In this document: piece by piece, positions 36,577 to 44,599 of the stretch
Position numbering within the stretch: the stretch's first letter is position 1
Layout of the letters: the number at the start of each line of letters is the position of its first letter
DNA from: an uncultured Eubacteriales bacterium
Lineage (GTDB): Bacteria; Bacillota; Clostridia; Oscillospirales; Acutalibacteraceae
Length of the DNA: 64,000 nucleotides
Assembly: GCA_934463035.1 (NCBI GenBank)
Contig: CAKSIG010000003.1
Span: 124,001-188,000, forward strand
Direction: 5' to 3'
Notes under the pieces: model-generated
What the model was told of the DNA's origin: nothing
Seen by the model: the letters and a program-made list of their open reading frames with translations, nothing else
The model's database searches: none
Program-made: the position numbers and the translations under genes

Positions 36577-37542
36577 ATGAAGGTCAGGGTTAAAAGGCTT
36601 ATAAAATGCGTTGCCTTTATGACGGTTTTAACCGTACTGCTTTTAACGGTATCTTATATGTTTGCCCCTAAGGACAATACCAAAAGCAGCGGCATTACTA
36701 ATCCTAACGCAAACGGATTTTTTTCTGAGCCTGAAAATTCAATAGATGTTGCCATAATAGGCAACAGCGACGCTTACAGCGGTTTTTCGCCTATGGAGCT
36801 GTGGAAAAACTACGGTATAACCTCCTATGTAAGCGCCGAGGGTCAGCAGATGGTGTCGGGCGCGTATTCAATGCTCAGCAAAATTTTTACCTGCCAAAAG
36901 CCGAAGGTGGTAATACTTGAAGTTGACGGAATTTTCACCAAAGGCGATATTACCAAAAATGCGGCGCATATAGTCAATTCATCGCTCGGTTCGTCGTTTT
37001 CAATATTTCAGTACCACGATAGGTGGAAAAGCGTAAAAGCAGGCGAGATGTTTAAAAAGCCCGTTTATACCGCGCACTGCGTTACAAAAGGACAAATGCT
37101 CAGTAACGACATTAAAGGATATATGGGCGGCGAGTATATGAAACCGACCGATAAATCGGCTAAAATCCCCGTTTCATCAAGGGCTGCGTTCAACGCGTTT
37201 GTAAAGTTGTGCAGAGATAATAACGCCGAGCTTTTGTTGGTCTCCGTGCCATCGCAAAGCTCTTGGGGATATGAAAAGCATAACGCAATACAAAAACTTT
37301 CCGATGATAACGGGCTAAAATTTATCGACCTTAATATAGACCGAAAATCGTTCGGATTTGATTGGCATACCGATTCGCGCGACAAAGGCAACCACCTTAA
37401 CAACCGCGGCGCGCGCAAGGTCAGTATGTATATAGGTAATTATCTAAAAGACAATTACAATATCAAAGACCGCCGAAATGATGAAAAATATTCTAAATGG
37501 AATAAGGATTACGAAAATTATTCCCGAAAAGTAAAAATATAG
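36577..37542 (+). CDS. dltD: DltD-like D-alanyl transfer protein
   Basis: 321 aa, shorter than canonical DltD (~400 aa). N-terminal membrane anchor (~10-30), then an extracytoplasmic SGNH-hydrolase-like domain: GNSDAYSGFSPMELW carries the nucleophile Ser and DSRDKGNHLNNRGARK the catalytic His. Last gene of the dlt operon; its stop codon lies within the terminator stem. The C-terminus is Lys/Tyr-rich. Confidence 0.85.
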   Translation: MKVRVKRLIKCVAFMTVLTVLLLTVSYMFAPKDNTKSSGITNPNANGFFSEPENSIDVAIIGNSDAYSGFSPMELWKNYGITSYVSAEGQQMVSGAYSMLSKIFTCQKPKVVILEVDGIFTKGDITKNAAHIVNSSLGSSFSIFQYHDRWKSVKAGEMFKKPVYTAHCVTKGQMLSNDIKGYMGGEYMKPTDKSAKIPVSSRAAFNAFVKLCRDNNAELLLVSVPSQSSWGYEKHNAIQKLSDDNGLKFIDLNIDRKSFGFDWHTDSRDKGNHLNNRGARKVSMYIGNYLKDNYNIKDRRNDEKYSKWNKDYENYSRKVKI

Positions 37543-37570
37543 GCAGCTGTAAGGCTGCCTATATTTTTTA
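37537..37570. terminator. bidirectional terminator between dltD and folT
   Basis: Stem ATATAGGCAGC / GCTGCCTATAT (37537-37547 and 37554-37564) with a six-base loop and T run; the dltD stop codon is in the left arm. Confidence 0.88.
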
Positions 37571-38098
37571 TCTCATCTTACAAAGCTGTTTTGTAACAAC
37601 CGCGCGCACCTTGCTGTTTTTTCCGAAAAGCAGCTGCGTTACGATTATCTGTACCGCCGTCATAAACGCCGCCTGATAAAGCCTTGCGGCAAGCGTGGCG
37701 ATATAATTGTTTGAATACAGCATTGAAATCCAAAGCGAATTGAGTAATACCGAACCGAAAATTTGATTTATCAGTACGCTTAGAGTGATTTTTGCAAAAT
37801 TGACGTTTTTGTGTATAAACAAAGCGGTGCAAAGCGCCGTCAAAATTGCCGTCAAAGTAAATCCGGGGAAGTATTGACCGCTGGGAAACAGTATCGCTCC
37901 CAAAAAATCGCCCAGCCCCGCAACTACCATCGCCGAAACGGGACCGTAGAAAGCCGCCGCAAACGCTACGGCTATAAATGAAAAACCTATTCTTAAATTC
38001 CATACCGAGTAGGAGAGGAAACGTTCAAGAACGATTTTCAGCGCGACAAGGAATGCCGTTGTAACGAGTGTGTAAATTTTTTCCTTTTTAAATTGCAT
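37568..38098 (-). CDS. folT: folate-specific ECF transporter S component FolT
   Basis: 176 aa membrane protein with about five or six helices. TTAFLVALKIVLERFLSY, LRIGFSFIAVAFAAAFYGP and GLGDFLGAILFPSGQYFPG match ECF S components of the FolT type. It captures folates and works with a shared EcfA/EcfA'/EcfT module encoded elsewhere. A THF riboswitch immediately upstream supports folate specificity. Single gene between convergent dltD and divergent sigG. Confidence 0.9.
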   Translation of the reverse strand: MQFKKEKIYTLVTTAFLVALKIVLERFLSYSVWNLRIGFSFIAVAFAAAFYGPVSAMVVAGLGDFLGAILFPSGQYFPGFTLTAILTALCTALFIHKNVNFAKITLSVLINQIFGSVLLNSLWISMLYSNNYIATLAARLYQAAFMTAVQIIVTQLLFGKNSKVRAVVTKQLCKMR

Positions 38099-38162
38099 AA
38101 AAAAACCTCCTTATTATACCCGTTATTAACCGATAATAAGGAGAAATATCTTCGTATTAAGC

Positions 38163-38257
38163 GGCAGCGGGATGCGACTGCCGAACCGCGGAATATCCTT
38201 CGTCCGTACGGCAACTCCCCGTCCGTACAGCACTTAACGCCCGACAATCTACTCTGC
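38163..38257 (-). promoter_or_regulatory. tetrahydrofolate (THF) riboswitch upstream of folT
   Basis: Minus-strand leader begins GCAGAGTAGA (38257 downward), then GCGTTAAGTGC, ACGGGGAGTTGCCGT, GGACGAAGG, CCGCGGT and closes with GCATCCCGCTGC at about 38163. These segments in this order are the conserved core of the THF (folT) riboswitch, including the GAGTAGA and CGTTAAG junctions and the GCATCC pairing strand. It lies ~65 nt before folT and would repress it when reduced folate is plentiful. The 307-nt gap 38099-38405 contains this element and the sigG upstream region only. Confidence 0.88.
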
Positions 38258-38405
38258 AATTTAATTGCTAAATTCATTATACACATAAAAAAAGTTTTGT
38301 CAACTTAAAAATGCAAGTGAAACGTGTCGAAAACAAAAATTTATTTTAGGTTTATATATAACGCATAACGGTAATAATTCTAATAAGAATTACGGAGGTG
38401 CTGTT

Positions 38406-39167
38406 ATGTATAATAAGGTTTCTATCTGCGGGGTCGATACTTCAAAATTGCCGCTGCTTAAAGAAGCGGATAAAATCAGGCTTTTAAAGGAGGTACGCGA
38501 GGGGAAACAAGGCGCCAGAGACGAACTGATAAACGGAAATCTCCGTCTTGTTTTAAGCGTTATACAGCGTTTTACAGGGCGCGGGGAAAATCTCGACGAT
38601 TTGTTTCAGGTCGGATGTATAGGACTTATGAAATCAATAGATAATTTTGACATAAGCCAAAATGTCCGTTTCTCAACCTACGCCGTGCCGATGATAATAG
38701 GGGAAATAAGAAGATATTTGCGTGATAACAGCGCTATAAGGGTAAGCCGCTCTATTAAGGATACCGCATATAAGGCAATGCAGGCAAAGGAAAGGCTTAC
38801 TGCTAAAAATCAAAAGGAGCCTACGGTTGAAGAAATAGCAAAAGAACTTGAAATAACACCTGAGGAGGTTGTTATTGCGCTTGAAAGCGTTGTAAACCCC
38901 GTGTCGCTTTATGACCCCGTTTATTCCGACGGCGGCGACACTATATATGTTCTCGACCAAATAGGGGATAATAACGATGATAATAATTGGCTTGATGAGA
39001 TAGTTCTTAAAGAATCAATAAAGAAACTGTCGGAACGCGAGAAAAATATACTTTCTCTTAGGTTTATGAAAGGGAAGACCCAAATGGAGGTTTCGGAGGA
39101 AATAGGGATTTCACAGGCGCAGGTATCACGTCTTGAAAAGGGCGCTATAAGCAAAATTAAAAATTGA
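38406..39167 (+). CDS. sigG: sporulation sigma factor SigG
   Basis: 253 aa. Close to SigG throughout: NKVSICGVDTSKLP at the N-terminus (a SigG hallmark), region 2 DDLFQVGCIGLMKSIDNFD, STYAVPMIIGEIRRYLRDN, region 3 VEEIAKELEITPEEVV and region 4 GKTQMEVSEEIGISQAQVSRLEK. Directs late forespore transcription in sporulating Firmicutes, so the host should be a spore former or descend from one. ACGGAGGTG precedes ATG 38406. No clear SigF/SigG promoter was identified upstream; an inverted repeat TAATTCT/AGAATTA lies just before the ribosome site. Confidence 0.95.
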   Translation: MYNKVSICGVDTSKLPLLKEADKIRLLKEVREGKQGARDELINGNLRLVLSVIQRFTGRGENLDDLFQVGCIGLMKSIDNFDISQNVRFSTYAVPMIIGEIRRYLRDNSAIRVSRSIKDTAYKAMQAKERLTAKNQKEPTVEEIAKELEITPEEVVIALESVVNPVSLYDPVYSDGGDTIYVLDQIGDNNDDNNWLDEIVLKESIKKLSEREKNILSLRFMKGKTQMEVSEEIGISQAQVSRLEKGAISKIKN

Positions 39168-39174
39168 AATAAAT

Positions 39175-39206
39175 CAGGTCTGCCCTATATTGGACAGACC
39201 TGTTTA
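39175..39206. terminator. terminator after sigG
   Basis: Stem CAGGTCTG / CAGACCTG (39175-39182 and 39195-39202) followed by TTTATATAAA; may also act on the convergent degV transcript. Confidence 0.7.
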
Positions 39207-39304
39207 TATAAAGGGGTGTTATATCGGTAATTTTGAGGATAGACCAAAGACTACCGCCGATAATCGGGAATCCCTTAAAAACCCCTAATACATATTATGT
39301 TAAA

Positions 39305-40168
39305 TTACTCGATCGGTGACTTTCTTATGAAAAGAATTCCGAGAGTATTTGCACCGCAGTGCGAAGACACCGTGCAGCCCGCGCGGGTCATAAATACTTC
39401 CTTGAACGGAGCGGCGGCTTTAACCTGCTCAACTATCTCGTCAACAAGCTCCGGGTCGCAGCCTGCGTGTGTTATGAATACGCGGTCTAAAATAATATCG
39501 GAATAATCCGCGGTTCTTTCGGATATATATTCTTTCAGAACCTCTGAATATTTTCCGCGGTATTTTTTTGCCACGTCCATCTTGCCGTTCTTTACCTGTA
39601 TGCAGGGTTTCAGCTTTAACAGGTTGGCGCCAAGCATAGCAAGCGCAGAGCAACGTCCGCCTTTGTAGAGATATTCAAGACTGTCAATAACAAATGAAGC
39701 GTCAACACAGGGTACGAGCGCCTTTGTCTTTTCAACCGTTTCTTCTGCCGAAAGACCGCTGTTAAGCATATCGGCAGCGGCAAGAACGAGAAGTCCGCCG
39801 CCTGTTGAAAGGTTCATAGTGTCAATAACAAACACGTTTCCGACTTCCTCTGCCGCGATACGCGCGTTGTTGTATGATGACGACATATCGGAACTGATCG
39901 TAAAATGTATGATTTTTTTGCCCGCGTCAGTAAACTGCTTAAAGAAATTAACGTAGTCTTCAACATTCGGCGCGGCTGTTTTCGGGAGCTTGCCTGTCTT
40001 GTCGTGGTGTTCGTATATTCCGTCGGGATTTATGTCAATCCCGTCGCGGTATGCCTTGTCGTCAAGGTTGATTATAAGGGGAATGAGCGATATGTTATAT
40101 CTCTCACGAAGTTCGGTGCTGAGGTCGGTGGTACTGTCGCTTGTAATTACTGTATCATTAAAGCTCAA
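39305..40168 (-). CDS. DegV family (FakB-like) fatty-acid-binding protein
   Basis: 287 aa. N-terminal VITSDSTTDLSTELRERY, then TSDMSSSYNNARIAA, DTMNLSTGGGLLVLAA and CGANTLGILF at the C-terminus match the DegV fold. In Firmicutes FakB-type members deliver fatty acids to the kinase FakA; other DegV paralogues have unassigned ligands. Single gene with AGGAATTC-type ribosome site. Confidence 0.88.
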   Translation of the reverse strand: MSFNDTVITSDSTTDLSTELRERYNISLIPLIINLDDKAYRDGIDINPDGIYEHHDKTGKLPKTAAPNVEDYVNFFKQFTDAGKKIIHFTISSDMSSSYNNARIAAEEVGNVFVIDTMNLSTGGGLLVLAAADMLNSGLSAEETVEKTKALVPCVDASFVIDSLEYLYKGGRCSALAMLGANLLKLKPCIQVKNGKMDVAKKYRGKYSEVLKEYISERTADYSDIILDRVFITHAGCDPELVDEIVEQVKAAAPFKEVFMTRAGCTVSSHCGANTLGILFIRKSPIE

Positions 40169-40316
40169 AAGAATTCCTCCAAATATAATTGTGGGATATA
40201 TTGTAACATAAATTTACATTTTTTACAAGATTTTTAAACGGGCGCGGGAGCAATTGTAATGATTTTGTAATCCTTTTTCGACGGAAAATATATTATAATA
40301 TATCGGTAGGGGGGAT

Positions 40317-41357
40317 ATGGTGAACTTTTCTGAATTGTCGGCTTTTTTCGGAAAAAAGTCAAATATTATTGTAATTTGCATAATTTCGGTGCTTGTTGCC
40401 GCTCTTGCTGTGTCAGTTACATACTGCGTAAAGCGTGACAGGGCTGTTAATTCGGCTAAAACGGTTATTGCTCAAAAGGAAGAGCAGATTAAGACGGCTG
40501 ATGAAAACATTAAAAAAATTCAGTCGGAGCTTGAAGCCGAAAAGCAAAATAACAATAGTCTTAATGCCGAAATAGAAAATTACAAAAATGAAAAAAGTCA
40601 GCTTGAAGGCGAAATTAACGGCCTTAAACAGCAAATAGAGCTGCTTAGGGCCAAAAAGGCGAGCGAGCAGGCAAAAGCCGCAGCAAAAGCGCAGGCTCCC
40701 GCTCAACAACAGCAGACCCCGCCCGGCAGTAAAGTATGCTATCTGACGTTTGACGACGGACCCTCCGACAATACGCTGAAAATTCTCGATATTCTCGCAC
40801 AATATAACATAAAAGCAACATTTTTTGTTATAAATTCCGAACATATAGATTATATTAAAAGGATACATGCCGAGGGACATACGGTAGGTCTTCACACCAA
40901 TACTCATAAATACTCTAAGGTCTATGAGTCGGACGAGGCGTATTTTTCCGACCTTAACAGCATATCAAATAAGGTTGAGAGCATAATCGGGGTTAAAAGC
41001 ACGGTTATTCGCTTCCCCGGCGGAAGCAGTAATGTTGTCAGCAAGGATTTTTGTCCGGGACTGATGACGCGGCTTGTAAACGAAGTAAACGCAAGGGGAT
41101 ATTCGTATTTTGATTGGAATGTAAGCTCGGGCGACGCCGCTTCGGAGACTCCGAGTTATACTTCAATAAGAAATAATATTCTGAATGCGGCAAAAACCAA
41201 AAATTCAATATGCGTGCTTATGCACGATTCGCTCACCAAAACCACAACGGTTCAAGCGCTCCCCGAGGTTATTGAGGGTCTGCGCGATATGGGATATTCC
41301 TTCGCCGCCTTAACGCCTGAGTCATACGGCTATCATCATACCAATCTGCACAATTAG
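40317..41357 (+). CDS. membrane-anchored polysaccharide deacetylase (NodB domain)
   Basis: 346 aa. N-terminal transmembrane anchor (~18-38), a coiled coil (~45-115), an Ala/Gln-rich linker, then a NodB domain: TFDDGPSDNTLKIL (metal and base Asp), HTNTH (metal His pair), RFPGGSSN, and LMHDS near the end. In the family it deacetylates peptidoglycan or other GlcNAc polymers outside the membrane. A run AGGGGGG precedes ATG 40317/GTG 40320; either could be the start. Confidence 0.88.
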   Translation: MVNFSELSAFFGKKSNIIVICIISVLVAALAVSVTYCVKRDRAVNSAKTVIAQKEEQIKTADENIKKIQSELEAEKQNNNSLNAEIENYKNEKSQLEGEINGLKQQIELLRAKKASEQAKAAAKAQAPAQQQQTPPGSKVCYLTFDDGPSDNTLKILDILAQYNIKATFFVINSEHIDYIKRIHAEGHTVGLHTNTHKYSKVYESDEAYFSDLNSISNKVESIIGVKSTVIRFPGGSSNVVSKDFCPGLMTRLVNEVNARGYSYFDWNVSSGDAASETPSYTSIRNNILNAAKTKNSICVLMHDSLTKTTTVQALPEVIEGLRDMGYSFAALTPESYGYHHTNLHN

Positions 41358-41386
41358 TTGACATTAAAGATATTTTGAATTATAAT
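41358..41386 (+). promoter_or_regulatory. perfect-consensus SigA promoter of the Ser-rich lipoprotein gene
   Basis: TTGACA (41358-41363), exactly 17 nt, TATAAT (41381-41386). It begins at the stop of the deacetylase gene. Confidence 0.85.
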
Positions 41387-41419
41387 GACCGTATAAGTTT
41401 TAAATATAGGAGAATTATT

Positions 41420-41821
41420 ATGAAAAAGATAATTTCAATATTGCTTTTGTGCCTCATTCTTGTTTTTTCTTTTGCCTCTTGCAAAAAGAAAGCCGGTAAT
41501 AAGGATAACAGTTCGGACATAAACAGCACCGCAACTTCATCGGCAAGTAGTTCCGAAACGACGTCTTCTGAAAACGGGGATAAAACGTCTTCATCATCTT
41601 CTTCAAAAGATACAAAGAAGGACAAACCCGCAACCAAGGGCGATAAAAAGAGCAGTTCTTCATCGTCTGGCAGCTCGTCATCAGGCATATCAGGCGGCAT
41701 AACCATAATTGAAGACAACGGCAAGACCGACGGTAACAAGAACGACAATACCGATAACGGCAACAAGGACAACGCCGAAAGCAGCAGTTCAAGCAGCGAG
41801 TGGTTCCCGGGTAATTGGTAA
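41420..41821 (+). CDS. Ser-rich low-complexity lipoprotein, unknown function
   Basis: 133 aa. Lipoprotein signal with lipobox FSFASC (Cys near residue 21), then low-complexity Ser/Lys/Asp/Asn-rich sequence to the end (runs of five or six Ser, KDTKKDKPATKGDKK, and an Asn/Asp/Gly stretch), ending SEWFPGNW. No folded domain is evident. ATG 41420 has AGGAGAA upstream; the open frame from 41375 lies in the promoter. It is driven by a consensus promoter, so it should be highly expressed. A surface spacer or envelope-attached polymer-like protein is possible, but function is not known. Confidence 0.75.
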   Translation: MKKIISILLLCLILVFSFASCKKKAGNKDNSSDINSTATSSASSSETTSSENGDKTSSSSSSKDTKKDKPATKGDKKSSSSSSGSSSSGISGGITIIEDNGKTDGNKNDNTDNGNKDNAESSSSSSEWFPGNW

Positions 41822-41836
41822 AATACAGTATCTATA

Positions 41837-41875
41837 AAAAATCAACCGACTGAATTTCAGTCGGTTGATTTTTTA
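41837..41875. terminator. bidirectional terminator between lipoprotein gene and malQ
   Basis: Stem AAAATCAACCGACTGAA / TTCAGTCGGTTGATTTT with flanking A and T runs. Confidence 0.9.
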
Positions 41876-41887
41876 CAAGTATAATTC

Positions 41888-43369
41888 TTAATTCGGTATT
41901 CTTCTGTAAAGCTCGGTGGTTTTGCAGATAATTCCTGCAAGCCAATCGTTGATGCAATCGGCGCCTATGCGCCACTGCCAATTTCCCGACGGAGTGGACG
42001 GGACGTTTATACGTGCCGAATTGTCAAGTCCCAAAAAGTCCTGCATTTGAAGAATAACGGTGTCGGCAGTTGTTGCCATTGCCGATTTTATAAGCGCCCA
42101 ATTAAAGCTCTCGTTTTCGTTTATGCGCAGATAATTGCACATAAATTCAAGCTCATTTTTAGGTGCGTTTTTCAGGTAGCCTATTGCGGTATCGTTGTCG
42201 TGAGTGCCTGTATACAAAATGCAGTTTTTAATCACATTGTGCGGTAAATACGCGCTGTCAGCCGACGGATCAAAGGCAAATTGCAACACCTTCATACCGG
42301 GGAAACCCGTGTACTTTAAAAGACTGCGCACATCATCGTCAAGCGTGCCGAGGTCTTCGGCTATAATGTTTATATTGCCGAGCTTTTTTGCAATAACGTC
42401 AAAAAGGTCATTACCCGGTCCTTTTTTCCATTTGCCGTTTACGGCGGTCTTGTCGTCGTAGGGTATACTGAAATATGAGGAAAAGGCACGGAAATGGTCA
42501 ATACGGACTATATCGTACATTTTTGAAGCGTAATTCAGCCTGTTAAGCCACCACTTGTATCCGTCTTTCTTCATATAATCCCAATCGAAAAGCGGATTGC
42601 CCCAAAGCTGACCGTCATCTGAAAAGGCGTCAGGCGGGCAGCCCGCAACTGCGCTCGGTTTCAGGTCCTCATCAAGCAGGAACTGTTCGGGCGACGCCCA
42701 AACATCGGCGCTGTCGTAAGCGGCGTATATCGGCATATCGCCGATTATGTATATTCCGTTTTTGTTGGCGTATTTTTTGAGAGCGTCCCATTGCTTAAAA
42801 AATAGGAATTGCTGCATTTTGTAAAAGTCCGTCTCGTCCGACAGATCTGCCGCGGCTTCACTCATAAATCTATCAACGCGGAATTTAAGTCCGTCCCGCC
42901 ATACGTCAAAGCTCGCGCCGTTAAGGGAATCCTTTATCGCCATAAACATTGAAAAATCGTCAAGCCAATAGGCATTAAAGCGGCAAAAGGTGTCAAACCC
43001 GTGCGGTGCGTCAAGTTTAAAGCGTTCGTGTGCTTTTTTAAGTATCTTGAAACGGTTTTTATATATCGTTTCGTAGTCAACCTTTGAAGCGTCGTTTCCC
43101 CAATCAAAAGCCTTGATTTCGGATTCGGTCAGAAGTCCGTCCTCGCAAAGCATATCAAGGTCAATAAAATACGGGTTCCCCGCAAACGAGGAAAACGACT
43201 GATACGGCGAATCTCCGAATCCCGTCGTTCCGAGAGGCAGGATTTGCCAATAGCGCTGACCCGATCTTTTCAAAAAGTCAACAAATTTATAAGCCTGTTT
43301 TCCGAATGTGCCTATACCGTATTTGGAAGGCAAAGAGAAAACAGGCATAAGAATACCGCTTGCTCTCAT
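41888..43369 (-). CDS. malQ: 4-alpha-glucanotransferase (GH77)
   Basis: 493 aa amylomaltase that transfers glucan chains between maltodextrins in the cytoplasm. GH77 motifs: KYGIGTFGKQAYKFVDFL, LPLGTTGFGDSPYQSFSSFAGNP, nucleophile Asp in DIVRIDHFRAF, acid/base Glu in NIIAEDLG, and the transition-state Asp in GTHDNDT. Follows rex by 4 nt and is almost certainly cotranscribed with it, linking glycogen or maltodextrin metabolism to redox control. Full length. Confidence 0.95.
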   Translation of the reverse strand: MRASGILMPVFSLPSKYGIGTFGKQAYKFVDFLKRSGQRYWQILPLGTTGFGDSPYQSFSSFAGNPYFIDLDMLCEDGLLTESEIKAFDWGNDASKVDYETIYKNRFKILKKAHERFKLDAPHGFDTFCRFNAYWLDDFSMFMAIKDSLNGASFDVWRDGLKFRVDRFMSEAAADLSDETDFYKMQQFLFFKQWDALKKYANKNGIYIIGDMPIYAAYDSADVWASPEQFLLDEDLKPSAVAGCPPDAFSDDGQLWGNPLFDWDYMKKDGYKWWLNRLNYASKMYDIVRIDHFRAFSSYFSIPYDDKTAVNGKWKKGPGNDLFDVIAKKLGNINIIAEDLGTLDDDVRSLLKYTGFPGMKVLQFAFDPSADSAYLPHNVIKNCILYTGTHDNDTAIGYLKNAPKNELEFMCNYLRINENESFNWALIKSAMATTADTVILQMQDFLGLDNSARINVPSTPSGNWQWRIGADCINDWLAGIICKTTELYRRIPN

Positions 43370-43373
43370 TGTA

Positions 43374-44006
43374 TCACCCTTTGTTGTTAAGCCTGTATGA
43401 AAGCGTCATAAGACTGTCGCCGAAGTGGACGTTTTCAACGTATATATCGGGGTATTTGAGAGCCAAGTCATAGTGGCTGAAATTCCAAAAGCCTTTTATT
43501 CCGAGTTTAACAAGCTGGTCGGAAATGCCGCGCGCCGCATCTTTCGGTATGCAGAGAATTGCGGTGTCAGGCAGATTTTCACGGCAAAACTCATCAATAG
43601 TAGATGTGTTGCGAATGGGAAGACCCCTGACAACCTGTCCTATAAGCGACTCCTTACTGTCAAAAATGCCTACCAGCTTAAATCCCATCTGCTCAAAGTT
43701 TATGTGCAGCGCAACGGCTCTGCCGAGGTTGCCTACGCCGATAAGAATTGCGCTTTTCAGACAGTCAAGTCCCAAAATGCGCCCGATTTCCGACTGCAAT
43801 AATTCAATATTATAACCGTAACCCTGCTGACCGAAACCGCCGAAGCAGTTAAGATCCTGTCGTATTTGGCTTGCGGTGAGACCCATTTTTTCGGATAATT
43901 CGCGCGATGATATGCGCGTCATTCCTGCGGATTTAAGCTCACCTAAAAATCTATAATAGCGAGGCAGTCGCTTTATAACGGAATTGGAAATAGTGCCGTT
44001 ACCCAT
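43374..44006 (-). CDS. rex: redox-sensing transcriptional repressor Rex
   Basis: 210 aa. N-terminal winged helix (RYYRFLGELKSAGMTRISS, LTASQIRQDLNCFGGFGQQGYGY) and C-terminal Rossmann domain (LIGVGNLGRAVALH) that senses NADH/NAD+. The C-terminal swapped helix is present (DSLMTLSYRL). First gene of a rex-malQ unit; a TTGTGAA-N4-ATGTCAA element upstream may be its own operator. Confidence 0.95.
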   Translation of the reverse strand: MGNGTISNSVIKRLPRYYRFLGELKSAGMTRISSRELSEKMGLTASQIRQDLNCFGGFGQQGYGYNIELLQSEIGRILGLDCLKSAILIGVGNLGRAVALHINFEQMGFKLVGIFDSKESLIGQVVRGLPIRNTSTIDEFCRENLPDTAILCIPKDAARGISDQLVKLGIKGFWNFSHYDLALKYPDIYVENVHFGDSLMTLSYRLNNKG

Positions 44007-44052
44007 TATAAATCCTCCTTTATGGTAATATCATATATATAATAATAGTCCA

Positions 44053-44070
44053 TTGTGAAAAAAATGTCAA
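44053..44070. promoter_or_regulatory. candidate Rex operator
   Basis: TTGTGAAAAAAATGTCAA resembles the clostridial Rex site TTGTTAA-N4-TTAACAA (10 of 14 specified bases match) and lies 47 bp before rex. The right half is weak. Confidence 0.35.
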
Positions 44071-44087
44071 CTTTTTTAAAAAAGTAC

Positions 44088-44130
44088 TTGACAAATTTTT
44101 AAAAATGATTATAATAAAATAGTAATCATT
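44088..44130 (+). promoter_or_regulatory. perR promoter with overlapping inverted-repeat operator
   Basis: TTGACA (44088-44093), 16-nt spacer, TATAAT (44110-44115). A perfect inverted repeat AATGATTA (44104-44111) / TAATCATT (44123-44130) spaced by 11 bp overlaps the -10 box. A- and T-rich dyads of this kind are typical Fur/PerR operators, so autorepression is likely. Confidence 0.7.
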
Positions 44131-44148
44131 ACTGATTTGAGGTGCGCA

Positions 44149-44547
44149 ATGAAAAATTATTCCAGACAAAGGGAGGCTATACTAAGCGTACTCCGTTCGA
44201 CGGATACTCACCCGACGGCGGCTGATGTTTATAAAATGGTGAAACAAATAATACCCAACATAAGCCTCGGAACTGTTTATCGTAACCTGTCGGAGTTAAG
44301 TGCCGCAGGAGAGATATTGAGTATTTCGGTGGGAGACGGAACAGAGCATTTCGACGGCGACAATTCAGCGCATTTGCACCTGCACTGCAATATGTGCGGT
44401 TCAATATCTGACGCAAGGTTTGATGACGCCGAAATTCAAAAATCTGCAAAAGCGGAGAATTTTGAACCGCAAAGCGTAGTTTGCGTGGTTTACGGAATTT
44501 GCGATTCCTGCAAAAACAGTTTTGAAAAGCAGACAGGGGAGGAATAA
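44149..44547 (+). CDS. perR: PerR-like Fur family metalloregulator
   Basis: 132 aa. N-terminal winged helix (SRQREAILSVLRSTDTHPTAADVYKMV, LGTVYRNLSELSAAGEI) and C-terminal dimer domain with HFDGD and HLHLHCNMCG, plus CDSCK as second zinc Cys pair. An Asp sits where B. subtilis PerR has the H2O2-sensing ligand Asp85 and Fur has Glu, favouring PerR. ATG 44149 has GAGGTG upstream. It precedes reverse rubrerythrin by 52 nt with no visible terminator between, a typical peroxide-defence pair. Confidence 0.85.
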   Translation: MKNYSRQREAILSVLRSTDTHPTAADVYKMVKQIIPNISLGTVYRNLSELSAAGEILSISVGDGTEHFDGDNSAHLHLHCNMCGSISDARFDDAEIQKSAKAENFEPQSVVCVVYGICDSCKNSFEKQTGEE

Positions 44548-44599
44548 GAAACTTCTGTCGGCTGAAATAAATTTAAAATAAAAATCGGAGGAAATGAAA

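Noticed and set aside
38330..38400. SigF/SigG-type promoter for sigG
   Set aside because: A GCATA element is present upstream, but no matching -10 element at a proper spacing was found.
39207..39304. Possible small gene between sigG and degV
   Set aside because: Short frames are broken by stops and lack ribosome sites; the stretch holds only partial dyads (TATCGG/CCGATA).
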